Positions 43,191 through 51,570 of a stretch of DNA of 64,000 nt are shown piece by piece. Below the pieces are notes generated by a model that was not told the origin of the DNA, did not search any database, and was given only the letters and a program-made list of their open reading frames with translations. How positions within the stretch are numbered: position 1 is the first letter of the stretch; each line of letters opens with the position of its first letter. The DNA is from Citrobacter amalonaticus Y19 (GTDB lineage Bacteria; Pseudomonadota; Gammaproteobacteria; Enterobacterales; Enterobacteriaceae). The position numbers and the translations under genes are program-made. The stretch spans positions 558,001 through 622,000 of the forward strand of contig NZ_CP011132.1 of the NCBI RefSeq assembly GCF_000981805.1, read 5' to 3'.

Positions 43191-44798
43191 ATGAGCATTC
43201 CTTTCACCCGGTGGCCTGACGAATTTGCCCGTCGTTACCGTGAAAAAGGCTACTGGCAGGATCTGCCGCTGACGGACATTTTGACCCGCCATGCAGAAAA
43301 CGACCATACGGCGGTCATCGAGGGCGAGCGCCAGTTGAGCTACCGTGAACTGAACCATGCGGCGGACAACCTCGCCTGTACGCTGCGCCGTCAGGGGATC
43401 AAATCCGGCGAAACCGCGCTGGTGCAACTGGGCAACGTGGCGGAGTTGTACATCACCTTCTTTGCGCTGTTGAAGCTTGGCGTCGCGCCCGTTCTCGCCC
43501 TGTTCAGCCATCAACGCACTGAACTTACCGCGTATGCGACGCAAATTGAACCTGCGCTACTAATTGCCGATCGTCAGCACGCGCTGTTTGCCGACAATGA
43601 CTTTCTGAACGCCTTTATCACGCAGCACAATGCGATACGGGTGGTGCATTTGCTTAATGACAGCGGTGAGCATTGCCTGCAAGCAGCGATACGTCAGCCA
43701 GCAGACGCGTTTGTCGCCACGCCGTCGCCTGCGGATGAGGTGGCCTACTTCCAGCTCTCCGGCGGCACGACCGGGACGCCGAAGCTTATCCCGCGAACCC
43801 ACAACGACTATTACTACAGCGTACGCCGCAGTAATGAAATCTGTCACTTCACTGCCGACACGCGGTTTTTATGTGCGATCCCGGCTGCGCATAACTACGC
43901 CATGAGTTCACCCGGTTCGCTGGGGGTGTTTCTCGCCGGTGGCACCGTGGTACTGGCAGCGGATCCGAGCGCCACGCTGTGCTTCCCGCTGATTGAAAAA
44001 CATCAGATTAACGCGACGGCGCTGGTGCCGCCTGCGGTCAGCCTGTGGCTACAGGCGATTAACGAGTGGGGCAGCAACGCGCAACTGGCTTCGCTGAAGC
44101 TGTTACAGGTTGGCGGTGCGCGCCTGTCTGCCTCGCTGGCGGCGCGGATCCCGGCCGAAATTGGCTGCCAGTTGCAGCAGGTCTTCGGCATGGCGGAAGG
44201 TTTAGTGAACTATACCCGTCTCGACGACAGCCCGGAGCGAATCATCAATACCCAGGGGCGTCCGATGTGCCCGGATGATGAAGTGTGGGTGGCGGATGCC
44301 GATGGCAATCCGTTGCCGCAGGGCGAGACGGGACGGCTGATGACGCGCGGCCCGTACACCTTTCGTGGCTACTACAAAAGTCCGCAGCATAACGCCAGCG
44401 CCTTTGACGCCAACGGTTTCTATTGCTCGGGCGATCTGATCGCTATCGACGAAGATGGCTACATCACCGTTCAGGGACGGGAGAAAGATCAGATCAACCG
44501 TGGTGGCGAGAAGATCGCGGCGGAAGAGATCGAAAACCTGTTACTGCGCCATCAGGCGGTGATCCATGCGGCGCTGGTCAGTATGGAAGATGAGCTGATG
44601 GGTGAGAAAAGCTGCGCCTATCTGGTGGTAAAAGAACCGCTACGCGCGGTACAGGTGCGCCGTTTCCTGCGTGAGCAGGGCGTCGCTGAATTCAAGTTAC
44701 CGGACCGGGTGGAAACCGTTGAGGCGCTGCCTCTGACCCCGGTCGGTAAAGTCGATAAAAAACAATTACGTCAGTGGCTGGCAACACGTTCGGCCTGA
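43191..44798 (+). CDS. entE: 2,3-dihydroxybenzoate-AMP ligase EntE
   Basis: 535-residue stand-alone adenylation enzyme. It has the ATP motif LSGGTTGTPKLIPRTHNDY, the CSGDLIAIDEDGY hinge region and the catalytic lysine segment LTPVGKVDKKQL near the C-terminus. It activates 2,3-dihydroxybenzoate and loads it on the EntB carrier domain. ATG at 43191 (MSIPFTRWP) has AGGAG five bases upstream; an adjacent ATG at 43188 is too close to it. Confidence 0.96.
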   Translation: MSIPFTRWPDEFARRYREKGYWQDLPLTDILTRHAENDHTAVIEGERQLSYRELNHAADNLACTLRRQGIKSGETALVQLGNVAELYITFFALLKLGVAPVLALFSHQRTELTAYATQIEPALLIADRQHALFADNDFLNAFITQHNAIRVVHLLNDSGEHCLQAAIRQPADAFVATPSPADEVAYFQLSGGTTGTPKLIPRTHNDYYYSVRRSNEICHFTADTRFLCAIPAAHNYAMSSPGSLGVFLAGGTVVLAADPSATLCFPLIEKHQINATALVPPAVSLWLQAINEWGSNAQLASLKLLQVGGARLSASLAARIPAEIGCQLQQVFGMAEGLVNYTRLDDSPERIINTQGRPMCPDDEVWVADADGNPLPQGETGRLMTRGPYTFRGYYKSPQHNASAFDANGFYCSGDLIAIDEDGYITVQGREKDQINRGGEKIAAEEIENLLLRHQAVIHAALVSMEDELMGEKSCAYLVVKEPLRAVQVRRFLREQGVAEFKLPDRVETVEALPLTPVGKVDKKQLRQWLATRSA

Positions 44799-44811
44799 AG
44801 GAGAACACGCA

Positions 44812-45669
44812 ATGGCAATTCCTAAACTGCAGGCTTACGCACTGCCAACCGCGCTCGATATTCCGGTCAATAAGGTCAACTGGTCGTTTGATCCAGAGCG
44901 TGCGGCGCTGCTGATTCACGATATGCAGGACTACTTTGTCAGCTTCTGGGGGGAAAACTGTCCGATGATGGCGCAGGTGATCGCCAATATCGCCGCCCTG
45001 CGCAGTTACTGTAAAGCGCACAACATTCCGGTTTATTACACCGCACAGCCGAAAGATCAGAGCGACGACGATCGCGCCCTGCTTAACGACATGTGGGGGC
45101 CAGGACTGACGCGCTCGCCGGAGCAGCAAAAAGTGGTCGCCGCGCTGGCACCGGATGAAGCCGATAACGTGCTGGTGAAATGGCGCTACAGCGCATTTCA
45201 CCGTTCTCCGCTGGAACTGATGCTGAAAGAAACCGGCCGTGACCAGTTGATTATCACCGGGGTGTATGCGCACATCGGCTGCATGACCACGGCGACGGAC
45301 GCCTTTATGCGCGATATCAAGCCGTTTATGGTGGCGGATGCGCTGGCTGATTTCAGCCGTGAGGAACACCTCATGTCGCTGAAGTATGTTGCGGGACGTT
45401 CAGGTCGCGTTGTGATGACTCAGGAGCTACTGCCTGCGCCGGTTCCGGCCAGCAAAGATGAACTGCGGGCGCTGGTTTTACCGCTGCTCGATGAGTCCGA
45501 TGAACCGATGGATGACGAGAACCTGATCGATTACGGTCTGGACTCTGTGCGGATGATGGCGCTGGCGGCGCGCTGGCGTAAAGTGCATGGCGATATCGAC
45601 TTTGTGATGCTGGCGAAAAAACCGACCATTGATGCCTGGTGGGCACTGCTTTCCCGCGAGGTGCGCTAA
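44812..45669 (+). CDS. entB: Isochorismatase / aryl carrier protein EntB
   Basis: 285-residue bifunctional protein. The N-terminal isochorismatase domain (LLIHDMQDYFVSFW; ITGVYAHIGCMTTATDAFM) hydrolyses isochorismate to 2,3-dihydro-2,3-dihydroxybenzoate. The C-terminal aryl carrier domain has YGLDSVRMM, with Ser245 as the phosphopantetheine site modified by EntD. It delivers the acyl group from EntE to EntF. Its stop overlaps the entA start by one base. Confidence 0.97.
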   Translation: MAIPKLQAYALPTALDIPVNKVNWSFDPERAALLIHDMQDYFVSFWGENCPMMAQVIANIAALRSYCKAHNIPVYYTAQPKDQSDDDRALLNDMWGPGLTRSPEQQKVVAALAPDEADNVLVKWRYSAFHRSPLELMLKETGRDQLIITGVYAHIGCMTTATDAFMRDIKPFMVADALADFSREEHLMSLKYVAGRSGRVVMTQELLPAPVPASKDELRALVLPLLDESDEPMDDENLIDYGLDSVRMMALAARWRKVHGDIDFVMLAKKPTIDAWWALLSREVR

Positions 45670-46424
45670 TGGCCGGATTTGATTTTCGTGGCAAAACGGT
45701 GTGGGTCACTGGCGCGGGTAAAGGTATTGGTTACGCGACGGCGCTGGCGTTTGTCGAGGCCGGGGCGCAGGTCACGGGCTTCGACTGTGAGTTCGCTTTG
45801 CAGGATTATCCGTTTACCACTGAAGTGATGGACGTGGCGGATGCCGGACAGGTGGCTGAGGTCTGTCAGCGTGTGCTGGCGCATACCGAACGGCTGGACG
45901 TGCTGGTGAACGCTGCCGGGATTTTACGCATGGGCGCGACTGACGCGCTGAGCTCGCATGACTGGCAGCAGACGTTTGCGGTTAACGTCGGCGGTGCCTT
46001 TAATCTGTTCCAGCAGACGATGGCGCAATTTCGCCGTCAGCAGGGCGGGGCGATAGTGACCGTGGCTTCTGATGCCGCCCATACGCCGCGCATCGGCATG
46101 AGCGCCTATGGCGCATCGAAGGCCGCACTGAAAAGTCTGGCGTTGACCGTCGGGCTGGAACTGGCGGGCAGTGGGGTGCGCAGTAATCTGGTGTCACCCG
46201 GCTCCACGGATACCGACATGCAGCGCACGCTGTGGGTCCGTGAAGATGCGGAGCAGCAGCGTATTCGCGGCTTTGGTGAGCAGTTTAAGCTCGGCATTCC
46301 GCTGGGCAAGATTGCCCGACCTCAGGAGATTGCCAACACCATTTTATTCCTCGCCTCCGATCTGGCCAGCCACATTACGTTGCAGGACATCGTGGTAGAC
46401 GGCGGCTCCACGCTGGGAGCGTAA
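45669..46424 (+). CDS. entA: 2,3-dihydro-2,3-dihydroxybenzoate dehydrogenase EntA
   Basis: 251-residue SDR enzyme. It shows VWVTGAGKGIGYATAL, VNAAGILRMG, the catalytic serine in VASDAAH, YGASKAAL and the DIVVDGGSTLGA end. It oxidises dihydrodihydroxybenzoate to 2,3-dihydroxybenzoate with NAD+. ATG at 45669 overlaps the entB TAA; an extra three residues (MAGFDF) precede the E. coli-like start. The longer open frame from 45639 lies inside entB. Confidence 0.96.
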   Translation: MAGFDFRGKTVWVTGAGKGIGYATALAFVEAGAQVTGFDCEFALQDYPFTTEVMDVADAGQVAEVCQRVLAHTERLDVLVNAAGILRMGATDALSSHDWQQTFAVNVGGAFNLFQQTMAQFRRQQGGAIVTVASDAAHTPRIGMSAYGASKAALKSLALTVGLELAGSGVRSNLVSPGSTDTDMQRTLWVREDAEQQRIRGFGEQFKLGIPLGKIARPQEIANTILFLASDLASHITLQDIVVDGGSTLGA

Positions 46425-46426
46425 TG

Positions 46427-46840
46427 ATGATCTGGAAACGCCACTTAACGCTCGACGAACTGAATGCCACCAGCCAGAACACGATGGTGGCGCATCTGGG
46501 CATTATCTACACCCGACTCGGTGATGATGTGCTGGAGGCGGAAATGCCAGTGGATACCCGCACGCATCAGCCGTTTGGTTTACTGCACGGCGGGGCATCG
46601 GCGGCGCTGGCCGAAACGTTAGGGTCAATGGCGGGTTATCTGATGACCCGCGACGGGCAGTGTATCGTCGGCACAGAACTCAATGCCACTCATCACCGGG
46701 CGGTTTCGCAGGGCAAGGTGCGCGGTGTCTGTCAGCCGCTGCATCTGGGGCGGCAAAGCCAGAGCTGGGAAATCGTGGTGTTTGATGAACAAGGGCGGCG
46801 CTGCTGTACCTGCCGACTGGGAACGGCGGTGCTGGGCTGA
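46427..46840 (+). CDS. entH: Proofreading thioesterase EntH (YbdB)
   Basis: 137-residue hot-dog-fold thioesterase, same length as in E. coli. Motif LLHGGASAALAETLGSMAG contains the catalytic residues of the 4-hydroxybenzoyl-CoA thioesterase type. It clears wrongly loaded EntB carrier domains during enterobactin synthesis. Last gene of entCEBAH. The second of two adjacent ATGs (46424 and 46427) corresponds to the E. coli start; the first overlaps the entA stop. Confidence 0.95.
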   Translation: MIWKRHLTLDELNATSQNTMVAHLGIIYTRLGDDVLEAEMPVDTRTHQPFGLLHGGASAALAETLGSMAGYLMTRDGQCIVGTELNATHHRAVSQGKVRGVCQPLHLGRQSQSWEIVVFDEQGRRCCTCRLGTAVLG

Positions 46841-46859
46841 GCGCGCGTAATGTCATGAG

Positions 46860-46906
46860 ATTGCAACGTTAACTGGTGAATGAAGTGATCCAGTTAACAA
46901 TGCAAT
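46860..46906. other. 17-base imperfect inverted repeat between entH and cstA
   Basis: Arms at 46860-46876 and 46890-46906 pair at 15 of 17 positions, with a perfect GTTAACTGG / CCAGTTAAC core and a 13-base loop. It lies 20 bases after entH. No U-tract follows, so termination is doubtful; it may be a protein-binding palindrome or a stable 3' structure. Confidence 0.5.
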
Positions 46907-46955
46907 GTAAATAGTCGGTGATACTTCAGGTTTATCGGGTTGTCAGGTTGTTAAA

Positions 46956-47003
46956 ACCAGAAAAGATGTTATAGAAACAAAATGTAACATCTCTCTTCTC
47001 TGG
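46956..47003 (+). promoter_or_regulatory. Structured leader upstream of cstA
   Basis: AGATGTTA (46964-46971) pairs with TAACATCT (46985-46992), and the outer CCAGA and TCTGG can extend the stem. It lies 34 bases before the cstA ATG. In E. coli cstA is activated by CRP and repressed post-transcriptionally by CsrA; whether this structure takes part is unknown. No convincing CRP site was seen in the 185-base gap. Confidence 0.45.
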
Positions 47004-47025
47004 AACACGCAAACGGATAACAACC

Positions 47026-49131
47026 ATGAATAAATCAGGGAAATACCTCATCTGGACAGTGCTCTCGGTAATGGGTGCATTTGCTCTGGGCTATATTGCG
47101 CTAAACCGTGGGGAACAGATCAACGCGCTGTGGATAGTCGTGGCGTCGGTCTGTGTCTATCTCATCGCCTACCGTTTCTACGGACTGTACATCGCCAAAA
47201 ATGTACTGGCGGTTGACCCGACGCGTATGACGCCAGCGGTGCGCCATAACGACGGGCTTGACTATGTGCCCACCGACAAAAAAGTGCTGTTCGGTCACCA
47301 TTTCGCGGCGATTGCCGGTGCGGGCCCGTTAGTCGGACCGGTACTGGCGGCACAAATGGGTTATCTGCCGGGCATGATCTGGCTGCTGGCTGGCGTGGTT
47401 TTAGCCGGGGCGGTACAGGATTTCATGGTGCTCTTCGTATCAACCCGTCGCGATGGCCGCTCGCTGGGTGAACTGGTCAAAGAAGAGATGGGCCCAACCG
47501 CAGGGGTGATTGCGCTGGTGGCCTGTTTCATGATCATGGTGATTATCCTCGCGGTGCTGGCGATGATCGTGGTGAAAGCGCTGACCCACAGTCCGTGGGG
47601 AACCTACACCGTCGCGTTCACCATCCCGCTGGCGATCTTTATGGGGATCTATCTGCGCTATCTGCGTCCGGGACGTATCGGTGAAGTGTCGGTTATCGGT
47701 CTGGTGTTCCTCGTGTTTGCCATTATTTCCGGTGGCTGGGTCGCGGAAAGTCCAACCTGGGCGCCGTACTTTGACTTCACCGGCGTCCAGTTAACCTGGA
47801 TGCTGGTGGGCTACGGTTTTGTGGCGGCGGTGCTGCCGGTGTGGCTGCTGCTGGCACCGCGCGATTACCTCTCTACTTTCCTGAAAATCGGGACTATTGT
47901 CGGTCTGGCGGTGGGCATTTTGATCATGCGCCCGACGCTGACGATGCCTGCACTGACTAAATTCGTCGATGGTACCGGGCCGGTGTGGACGGGTAACCTG
48001 TTCCCCTTCCTGTTTATCACCATCGCCTGTGGCGCCGTTTCGGGTTTCCATGCGCTGATCTCCTCCGGGACCACGCCGAAGATGCTGGCGAACGAAGGCC
48101 AGGCCTGCTTTATCGGCTACGGCGGGATGTTGATGGAATCGTTCGTCGCCATCATGGCGCTGGTTTCCGCTTGTATCATCGATCCGGGCGTCTATTTTGC
48201 CATGAACAGCCCAATGGCCGTGCTGGCACCTGCCGGCACCACTGACGTGGTGGCATCTGCTGCTCAGGTGGTGAGCAGTTGGGGCTTTGCCATTACGCCG
48301 GATACGCTGCATCAGATTGCCAACGAAGTGGGCGAGCAGTCGATTATCTCCCGTGCGGGTGGTGCGCCTACGCTGGCGGTGGGGATGGCCTATATTCTGC
48401 ACGGCGCGCTGGGCGGCATGATGGATGTGGCCTTCTGGTATCACTTCGCCATTCTGTTCGAAGCGCTGTTTATTCTGACGGCGGTCGATGCGGGAACGCG
48501 TGCGGCACGCTTTATGCTTCAGGACCTGCTGGGTGTGGTTTCTCCTGGCCTTAAACGTACGGACTCACTGCCCGCCAACCTGCTGGCGACCGCATTGTGC
48601 GTGCTGGCGTGGGGGTATTTCCTGCATCAGGGCGTGGTGGATCCGTTAGGCGGCATTAACACCCTGTGGCCGCTGTTTGGTATCGCCAACCAGATGCTGG
48701 CGGGTATGGCGCTGATGCTTTGCGCAGTTGTCCTGTTCAAGATGAAACGTCAGCGTTATGCGTGGGTGGCTCTGGTGCCGACCGCATGGCTGCTGATTTG
48801 TACTCTGACGGCGGGCTGGCAGAAGTCTTTCAGCCCGGATACGAAAGTGGGCTTCCTGGCGATCGCCAATAAATTCCAGGCGATGATCGACAGCGGTAAT
48901 ATTCCGCCGCAGTACACCGAATCGCAGCTGGCGCAACTGGTGTTTAACAACCGTCTGGATGCGGGCCTGACTATCTTCTTCATGGTGGTGGTCGTGGTGC
49001 TGGCGCTGTTCTCCATTAAGACGGCGCTTGCCGCACTGAAAGAGGACAAGCCAACGGCGAAAGAGACGCCGTATGAGCCGATGCCGGAAAATGCGGAAGA
49101 GATCATTGCGCAGGCCAAAGGCGCGCATTAA
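47026..49131 (+). CDS. cstA: Carbon starvation protein CstA
   Basis: 701-residue polytopic inner-membrane protein, as in E. coli. Many hydrophobic segments, with the conserved family regions GHHFAAIAGAGPLVGPVLAAQ near residue 88 and GFHALISSGTTPKML near residue 340. CstA was described as a peptide transporter induced on carbon starvation and later as a pyruvate importer in E. coli. It is followed by ybdD, the usual partner of CstA/BtsT transporters. Confidence 0.96.
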   Translation: MNKSGKYLIWTVLSVMGAFALGYIALNRGEQINALWIVVASVCVYLIAYRFYGLYIAKNVLAVDPTRMTPAVRHNDGLDYVPTDKKVLFGHHFAAIAGAGPLVGPVLAAQMGYLPGMIWLLAGVVLAGAVQDFMVLFVSTRRDGRSLGELVKEEMGPTAGVIALVACFMIMVIILAVLAMIVVKALTHSPWGTYTVAFTIPLAIFMGIYLRYLRPGRIGEVSVIGLVFLVFAIISGGWVAESPTWAPYFDFTGVQLTWMLVGYGFVAAVLPVWLLLAPRDYLSTFLKIGTIVGLAVGILIMRPTLTMPALTKFVDGTGPVWTGNLFPFLFITIACGAVSGFHALISSGTTPKMLANEGQACFIGYGGMLMESFVAIMALVSACIIDPGVYFAMNSPMAVLAPAGTTDVVASAAQVVSSWGFAITPDTLHQIANEVGEQSIISRAGGAPTLAVGMAYILHGALGGMMDVAFWYHFAILFEALFILTAVDAGTRAARFMLQDLLGVVSPGLKRTDSLPANLLATALCVLAWGYFLHQGVVDPLGGINTLWPLFGIANQMLAGMALMLCAVVLFKMKRQRYAWVALVPTAWLLICTLTAGWQKSFSPDTKVGFLAIANKFQAMIDSGNIPPQYTESQLAQLVFNNRLDAGLTIFFMVVVVVLALFSIKTALAALKEDKPTAKETPYEPMPENAEEIIAQAKGAH

Positions 49132-49143
49132 CGTGTAATTATT

Positions 49144-49169
49144 CCCCTCTTCCAGGTGGGAGAGGGGTT
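49144..49169 (+). terminator. Hairpin with T-run between cstA and ybdD
   Basis: CCCCTCTTCC pairs with GGGAGAGGGG (one G-T pair) around AGGT, followed by TTTT. It starts 13 bases after the cstA stop and 19 bases before the ybdD ATG, so it should attenuate transcription into ybdD. It is a near copy of the hairpin between fepA and entD. Confidence 0.65.
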
Positions 49170-49187
49170 TTCTGACAGGTGGTAACG

Positions 49188-49385
49188 ATGTTTGATACGC
49201 TTTCGAAAGCCGGGAAATATCTGGGCCAGGCCGCGAAACTGATGATTGGCGTGCCGGACTATGACAACTACGTTGAGCATATGCGGATGACCCATCCGGA
49301 TCAGACGCCAATGACGTATGAGGAATTTTTCCGTGAACGCCAGGATGCGCGTTATGGCGGAAAAGGTGGGGCGCGCTGCTGTTGA
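49188..49385 (+). CDS. ybdD: YbdD, small CstA-associated protein (DUF466/YbdD family)
   Basis: 65-residue soluble protein (KAGKYLGQAAKLMIGVPDYD; HMRMTHPDQTPMTYEEFF; KGGARCC at the end), nearly identical to E. coli YbdD. Members of the family (also YjiX next to BtsT) are encoded next to CstA-type transporters and are needed for their activity in E. coli. ATG at 49188 follows AGGTGG. Transcription probably depends on read-through of the hairpin after cstA. Confidence 0.92.
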   Translation: MFDTLSKAGKYLGQAAKLMIGVPDYDNYVEHMRMTHPDQTPMTYEEFFRERQDARYGGKGGARCC

Positions 49386-49401
49386 GTATGAGAAAATTCG
49401 G

Positions 49402-49424
49402 GCCGGATAAGCGCGTCATCCGGC
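49402..49424. repeat. REP element between ybdD and ybdM
   Basis: GCCGGATAAGCGCGTCATCC plus GGC is a classic REP palindrome with GCCGGAT / ATCCGGC arms. It lies between convergent genes. Confidence 0.75.
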
Positions 49425-49433
49425 ACAAGCCGA

Positions 49434-50051
49434 TTATTTAACCGTCCAGGCTTTTGAAAACCGACGATTGGCAAACAGCTCCTGAAGACCGTTAATCTGT
49501 TTCAGGCGCAAGACTTCGTCCTCGTCCATCCCCAGTTCTTTCCCGATTTTTTCGTCTTCCCATCCCAGTAACGCCAGTTCACGTACGATCTCAGACATCG
49601 CGTGGATCTGATGACGGCCACGAGCGCGGTTGTGGCGAATGGTCGCCGCCATGCGGTCATGACGTTTCCCCTCCAGGCAAGCAATGGGCAAATAGCCTTT
49701 GAGACGGATTTTGAGCGAGGATTTGCCTTTTCCCAGCTCATGGCGGTGAAAACCATCGACGATCTCATACTCCTCCGGGCTGGACTGGGTGGCAACAATG
49801 GGTTGGGTAAAACCATCCGCTTCAATGGATTTCAGCAGCAGCTTTTTCTCCGGCGGAGCGACGTTGTTGGGGTTGTAATCGTTAGGTGAAATGTGCTCGT
49901 TTTTTATCCACAATACACAGTCAACCGGTTCGTCGCGAAATGGGCTAACGCTGTGAATCGCCTTTCTGAACTCATTGATGGCGTTAATTTTCTCGTCATC
50001 AGACAGGCCGGAGAGATAGCTAAGGAGGTCGTGAGTTAATCGTCGTTGCAT
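49434..50051 (-). CDS. ybdM: ParB-like protein YbdM (IbrB)
   Basis: About 205 residues with a ParB/Srx-type domain (PNDYNPNNVAPPEKKLLLKS; EIVDGFHRHELGKGKS contains the conserved DGxHR motif) and a C-terminal segment resembling a helix-turn-helix (DEKIGKELGMDEDEVLRLKQI). In E. coli strains with eib prophages, ibrA/ibrB stimulate eib expression; the molecular activity is unknown. It overlaps ybdN by 16 to 28 bases depending on start: ATG 50051 has GGGGA at good spacing, ATG 50063 does not. Confidence 0.87.
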   Translation of the reverse strand: MQRRLTHDLLSYLSGLSDDEKINAINEFRKAIHSVSPFRDEPVDCVLWIKNEHISPNDYNPNNVAPPEKKLLLKSIEADGFTQPIVATQSSPEEYEIVDGFHRHELGKGKSSLKIRLKGYLPIACLEGKRHDRMAATIRHNRARGRHQIHAMSEIVRELALLGWEDEKIGKELGMDEDEVLRLKQINGLQELFANRRFSKAWTVK

Positions 50052-51259
50052 AATATTCCCCATTCCTTGCGTTTCGCTTTCATGCGTTCGTTATAACGCT
50101 GGTAACTTTTCGGTTTCGTTGGGCTGAAAGAGAGCGCCCGACACCAGTAATCATTGTTCAATAACACTTTGCAGATGCGTCGCCAGGAGGGGATATCTTT
50201 CGAACCGATATCGCCAGGCTGTGTTTGCGGGATCTCTCCGAGGCCATTTTTCTTGTACCACTGTAAATAGACGGCGATCTTGTTGCGGTAATGCTCAGCG
50301 GTATTATCCGGCATGCTGAACAGTAACATCATGGCGTAATCCTGCCAGCTCAAATGGTCGGGCTTGAGAATTTTTCGATGACCATAGAAGTGATTATCCT
50401 GTCCGGCGTAGATCCCTCCGCTTCTGACGCCACTGACGCGTGCGCACATCGCCGCCCACCTTTCGGGTTCAACAACGTGATAGAGCCATAATCCCTGCCG
50501 CTGTTCAGGACCAAATGGCTCACAAATGCGCATGTAACGGGCCGGAACGCCCGCCTGATACATCAGATTGTAGAGCGGATTACAGGGCAGGTTTGTGCGA
50601 CCGAACCAGGTCCAGATATCGGCCGTTTTCCAGTCATACAGCGGATAGATATACCAGGTATGTCCGCCAGGCGCGGCGGTCGTCCAGGGTTTGTCATCGG
50701 CAAAACGCTGTTTACGTAAACTGGCGATCGCCACAAAACGGTTGTAAGACTCATCCGCCCGAATGCCTACCATCATGGCCGCCGGGCGTTTATTCGAAAA
50801 CCAGTCGGCAAATTCACGGACGAAGTGTTCGAAGGTCATGCCGGGTTGATAAAAGGAAAAATAGCCCGGATCGGTGATTGCGTCTGGCGGCGGTTGGCGA
50901 ACCCACTGAGTATCAGGTTCCCAGCACTGCCATTCAGGTTGAAATTGAGACAGAGAGTTTTGGGTGGTCAGCGGAAGGGCAACCCAATAGAAATGGTCGA
51001 TGACATCGGCATACATTTCGCGCAACGCGTTGATATAGCTAATGGTACAGGAAAATTGCGCTTCCCAGTCAATGAACAATATGCTGATTTTTTTGTGCAG
51101 CTTACGCGCAAGATTTGCCGTCAGATGCAACATCAGTCCGGAATCTTTGCCACCGGAAAAGGAGACACACACGCGGGGAAGATTTTCGAGAGTCCAGATA
51201 ATGCGTTCTTCAGCGGCTTCCAGAACATTTTGGTTTAATGATATTTTATAAACAGACAT
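50036..51259 (-). CDS. ybdN: PAPS-reductase-like PP-loop protein YbdN (IbrA)
   Basis: 407-residue protein of the phosphoadenosine phosphosulfate reductase family. The PP-loop SFSGGKDSGLMLHL is near residue 35, showing ATP pyrophosphatase chemistry; WYIYPLYDWKTADIWTWF and CEPFGPEQRQGLW follow. A C-terminal DUF3440-type region completes it. It lacks the C-terminal cysteine motif of true CysH. Paired with the ParB-like YbdM downstream, with overlapping ends. Substrate unknown; thiolation or nucleotide modification is possible by analogy with other PP-loop enzymes. Confidence 0.9.
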   Translation of the reverse strand: MSVYKISLNQNVLEAAEERIIWTLENLPRVCVSFSGGKDSGLMLHLTANLARKLHKKISILFIDWEAQFSCTISYINALREMYADVIDHFYWVALPLTTQNSLSQFQPEWQCWEPDTQWVRQPPPDAITDPGYFSFYQPGMTFEHFVREFADWFSNKRPAAMMVGIRADESYNRFVAIASLRKQRFADDKPWTTAAPGGHTWYIYPLYDWKTADIWTWFGRTNLPCNPLYNLMYQAGVPARYMRICEPFGPEQRQGLWLYHVVEPERWAAMCARVSGVRSGGIYAGQDNHFYGHRKILKPDHLSWQDYAMMLLFSMPDNTAEHYRNKIAVYLQWYKKNGLGEIPQTQPGDIGSKDIPSWRRICKVLLNNDYWCRALSFSPTKPKSYQRYNERMKAKRKEWGILCNDD

Positions 51260-51570
51260 GTGTCGCTTATCCTTAAACGTTAAAGTCGTACGCCTGAAAT
51301 AGATATCCCTCTATAATATAAGTCTTTTTTAGAAGCACGCAATATTTAAATAAATTTGATGAGTTAATTAATTCATAGTTTATATATTAATAATGAATGT
51401 ATTTTAATTGATATTAAAAGCTCGCTATGCGAGTGGGCGCGGTTAGCAAAAGGGATTTGTGCAAAAGGAAATGGTCTGTATGCCGTGATTAAGTCACGAC
51501 ATGATTTTAAATTTGCGGTGAACATTATTCAGGGTAATTATATTTAGTTGAATATAATTACCCATATTAA
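51260..51570. other. AT-rich intergenic stretch; no gene seen (ybdO missing)
   Basis: This 311-base gap between ybdN and dsbG is AT-rich and holds no plausible coding frame. In E. coli K-12 the LysR-type gene ybdO lies here. The sequence includes the ybdN promoter side and, near 51540-51556, TAATTATATTTAGTTGAATATAATTA, an inverted repeat that could end dsbG transcription (arms TAATTATATT / AATATAATTA, given in part). Confidence 0.7.
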
